A stretch of 64,000 bases of DNA from Thuidium tamariscinum (taxonomy: Eukaryota > Streptophyta > Bryopsida > Hypnales > Thuidiaceae): NCBI GenBank assembly GCA_947034885.2, contig OX344756.2, positions 13,636,098-13,700,097 on the forward strand, given 5' to 3'. Under the pieces are notes generated by a model that saw only the letters and a program-made list of their open reading frames with translations, was not told where the DNA came from and searched no databases. A program made the translations under genes and the position numbers. The first letter of the stretch is position 1. Each line of letters starts with the position of its first letter. Below are positions 60,801 to 64,000 of this stretch, one piece after another.

Positions 60801-62660
60801 GGCATTGCATGATGACACTCCAGCTAAAAGTGCTACCCAGATCGAGGCTCATAATTTTCCATGCCTTTGTATTGGATTTCAGTGCATCTTCTAACAGGCA
60901 CGTACTGAGAGGATTGGAATCTTTAATTCCAAATACGGTATGACAGTTTCTGATTTCGTCAATTCTGTTAAATTGTGGCATTCATCTTCACAATGCTCTA
61001 AAATTTACGTATACATTTACGAATCAGATCAGGTATTGATTTGCTTTTCTTATTGCACGTCCTGAAAAGTGCCAAGGTTGTGGAATTCCGTCAATGTAAC
61101 AAATGAAATTTGACAATCTAACCGTAGCGATGTCGTTGCTATGCGTTGGAATCTCACGAGGAAAAAAATGTAGAGCGTCGTGGGCGGAGTAGGGAGTTCT
61201 CTTGCCAGATGTAGACCAAAACACACGTTCTCCATTGCGTGTAGAGGGGATAGTTCTTTTTTTCAATAATTTCTGAAACCTTTATTTCAGGATCCCGTTG
61301 GTGGAAGAAAATGCAATCACCACGCTCGTTTTCAGGGAAATTGTCAGGCCGCCATGTTCAGCTGATGTTTTGTGATCACGAGAAAAATGACCGTAGCTGG
61401 TGAGGGGCGAGCCATGCATACATGTCAGCGCTCTGTGGCAGACTAAGATGGCGCGGAGTTTCGATTCCTCTACATAATTACGGTGTGACGCACGGCGGGA
61501 TATGACTTCTGCGTGATCCCTTCCTAACTGGCAGAAGGTGAGGCATAACATACATCTTCGACGGACCTTCCTAATTATCCATTGCTCCAAGAAATACCGC
61601 GAAACATGTCCGGAGGCAGGCAAAATGAAGTCGTACATACGTACTGTACAAGAAGATTAAAACGAAAATGGGTCTCAAGTTACAGAGGTTGCAGCGTGCG
61701 TCCAAGTTTGTGCTAGCCCAAGGATTCCAGTGTCATGCGGCGATGCATCATAAATTCACACCTCTGCAGAGTACGTACTCTTCAAAGCCAAGAAATCTCC
61801 GGTCCGAAGTAGCAATTGAAACTGGTAGTCGACAACTTCTCACTGTGGTAATGGTTGGCTTTGCCCCCAGTTGCACATCCCTCCTCAGACGTCTGTGACG
61901 GATTGTGGGGCCTCGCGAGTCCAAAACCCCCATCCGCTTCTCGCCTAGCTCAGCGCTACTTGGTACTGCACCTCGTTGCAAGTATGGAAACTTAACCGTC
62001 ACTTTGCAGATTCGGGACACAAACGGCCGATCACGACTGTATGAGTCACGGTGCTTATGAGAGCACATGCATACAGACAACACTAAACGACAGTGAAATG
62101 AATGAGCAAAAGAGCTAAAGACACGATAAGGGGTCTCGATCGATATCACGACCTAAATTCGTCGATTTCTCCTCAAGATACACCTGCAAGCTTGGGTGGA
62201 AATTCGGAAAAAACATGCGTCCTCACAAATGAATTGCCCAGCGCAACCCCCGCAGTACTGGCGTGTTCAGCGACCGCAGATAATGCACTTGCGCCGGATT
62301 GAACCACGGCGCTCGGAGTGGTGGTTCCAGCAACTGCGTGGTGAGATTGGAGGGCCAAAGCCAGCTGCCGAGTAGTCACACACAAGCTCAAATTTGTGGC
62401 ATACGAGCGCCAAAGAAAGGACGCATTGAGCAACGATGATCGAGCTGGTCCAAGATCGGAGGGAGAACTGGCATGTGGCAAAGTAGATTTAACAGATATT
62501 TCGTTATAATGGCGGTATTCCTATCCCATTTTTCTATTCATTTTCTAGGATAGGTATAGATTTCAGACTTCAGGGTCTTGAAATCTAGAAGTGGTGTACA
62601 TTTAGACTGCATGGTCTAAACTTTAAAATGCCAACTTTGTGGCATGCCGCCATTTTAACA
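57824..62660. other. Low-repeat sequence without a named gene
   Basis: Mixed composition and free of the old repeats, so it may be genic, yet no domain was recognised. The best open frames on minus are 58345-58752 (135 codons), 61282-61638 (118), 61748-62149 (133) and 62173-62481 (102); on plus 60637-60894 (85). 61300-62500 is the most GC-rich part and could be a promoter or leader of a gene whose body is elsewhere. Confidence 0.35.
58345..58752 (-). CDS. Unassigned open frame, 135 codons
   Basis: ATG-initiated minus-strand frame, the longest uninterrupted non-repeat, non-ATPase frame in the right part of the window. Mixed composition with several Cys and His, no signal peptide, membrane span or family motif evident. 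Frames of this length also occur by chance, so this is a weak hypothetical. Confidence 0.25.
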   Translation of the reverse strand: MITWLSNNGDKLAEFMRYGIPVETRTFNLEQMGTLVLQFSNVRQSHHLFEPCFVLIETLSPFPNSHGCTYNNHSKLIVVGWAFVVKLPNVPSNSEFQITNKPHLISCLSMECSYKSIAEPITCQCHLDLFPVPTK

Positions 62661-62699
62661 AAATATTTGTCATTTGGAATTCTTGTTGATTATTCTCTC

Positions 62700-63260
62700 T
62701 ACTTGAATTCCCAAGTTTTTTCTTCTACCGGGATCTTGGGTACACAACTCCTATATTATATGGCCTTGATTATAATCACTTTTAATGCATTTTAGTATAT
62801 TCTCAAAATATATAACTTATTTTAATGTAGGAAATTCTTGTAGCCATTTTAACAAGGAATCCCAAAATATAATTATATATATGAAATGAATATTTTTTTA
62901 AGACAATAATAGCATTGAAAAACCTAATTATATGAGGGTTTTTTTAATACATGTATCATAGGCTAAGCTACCCAACTTTGGGGCTTTTTGATTAAAAAAA
63001 ATCAATTTTTAATTGGAGAAAACTTTTTGTACGGATTTTTAAAAACTATGTATAGGTGTTTCAATTCTTCATATAATTATATTGTGAGTTTTTTTCTAAA
63101 ATTTATGTTATGCAATATTTTCTATACATAATTTTCTTTTAATTTGGCCTTCACTCAACTTTTTTGTTTTTTTAATTTGATATAATTTTAACAAAAGCCA
63201 TCCTCTAAGCTGTTTTAATGCCGATGACCTGTGCATATAATTCAAGAGTTGTATACTTAG
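62700..63260 (+). repeat. Dispersed repeat, internally deleted copy
   Basis: 62745-62985 matches 38090-38330, and 63000-63250 matches 39585-39850; the 1.25 kb between these parts in the other copy is missing. The junction lies at GGGGCTTTTTGATTAAAA (about 62980-62998). Confidence 0.8.
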
Positions 63261-64000
63261 GACTCGGAGTTTTGGATGATTTCTTGTTTATTACTTAGAT
63301 GGCTAATTCTTTGAATGTCTCATTTCATCGCATTTATCACTTACAATTTGTACTTGGTTGTATAAGTCTTCATGGTTATAGAAAAATTAAATATACTATT
63401 ATTGTATAGGATTCCAATTCTAAGTTTTGAAGTTTCATACATGAATGATTTCTTCTTCCACTGGTCTTTTGTACAATCGGGTATTGAAAGCTTACAAACT
63501 ACTTTTGAGAGCCATTCAAAGATTTGTACATAATATAGAATAAAATTTACTTCTTCTTTCTTGCATAATTATCACTCAATTCTTATCCAATCCCAACTCA
63601 AGCATACCAAATTTCAAATTTTTTTTTAAGAATTTCATATTTGGTGAATTTTTAAAGTCACATTTTGAGGTTTTACATAATATTTTATTGAGAACAATTG
63701 GTGATGAATTTTTTCAATTTGATTGCATGGATATGTAGGAAACATCTATGTGCACATTCTTCATATTAAAAAATACCCCCTCAGGTAACAAAAAAATGAT
63801 CAATGTAGAATTTAATGTGAGGTGTCATATGACCAAATATTGCCAAATAGATATCTTTATATTTCAACTAGGGATGAATGCATGACATGGATATCAAAAA
63901 GGAATGTCTCCATGCATTTTTTGCATTCATCCTTTTCATTTGGCTTTGATATCTTTGTCAAATCTAACCTCCTATCTAAGAAACTAGTTTCGTAAAATAA
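63261..64000. other. AT-rich spacer, no gene
   Basis: No open frame or repeat partner recognised. Confidence 0.45.

Noticed and set aside
61748..62481. Minus-strand frames 61748-62149 and 62173-62481 as exons of one gene
   Set aside because: They are adjacent and in GC-richer DNA, but no splice-supported join, domain or similarity was recognised; left as unassigned.
1..64000. tRNA, rRNA, CRISPR or organelle genes
   Set aside because: No cloverleaf with box A/B, no rRNA-like conserved stretch, no regular spacer array and no organelle gene was seen on either strand.

Overview
The window is nuclear DNA of a land plant, most probably a moss. The evidence is an intron-rich plasma-membrane H+-ATPase of plant type with a bryophyte-like C-terminus ending in Tyr-Thr-Val, set in very AT-rich, transposon-filled spacer DNA. 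Nothing bacterial, organellar or CRISPR-like is visible. The moss assignment is an inference from protein and spacer character; no species is claimed.

Layout. (1) 1-6510: a P-type H+-ATPase gene on + whose 5' part lies outside the window (coding exons 4 part to 20). (2) 6.5-15.4 kb: spacer with a decayed piggyBac transposase on the minus strand, two unassigned open frames, a ~180-bp degenerate tandem repeat, and an old dispersed repeat that is cut at 15391. (3) 15.39-30.69 kb: a 15.3-kb composite bounded by ~310-bp inverted repeats. It contains two diverged, directly oriented copies of one non-coding repeat body, several minisatellites, a CACTA-type MITE with a clean TTT target duplication, and an open frame interrupted by another MITE. 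(4) 30.7-42.5 kb: a CACTA (En/Spm, TNP2-like) transposase relic followed by AT-rich old repeats, a long hairpin, and a MITE whose pre-insertion site can be read from a second repeat copy. (5) 42.5-53.1 kb: a TTAA-flanked MITE, then the leader and complete second H+-ATPase gene (20 coding exons, 961 codons). (6) 53.1-64 kb: more copies of the old repeats, a broken coding-like stretch, and sequence with no gene I can name.

The two H+-ATPase genes lie 46,599 bp apart in the same orientation. By eye they differ at one synonymous base across about 6.2 kb of exons and introns. Downstream of position 6214 they diverge at roughly 3% and then lose similarity. This points to gene conversion or a very recent event confined to the gene body, unless it is an assembly effect. 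The proteins would pump protons out of the cell. Their penultimate threonine suggests control by phosphorylation and 14-3-3 binding, as in vascular plants. The rest of the window is mostly dead or non-autonomous DNA transposons of the piggyBac and CACTA classes and possibly a large, unclassified inverted-repeat element.
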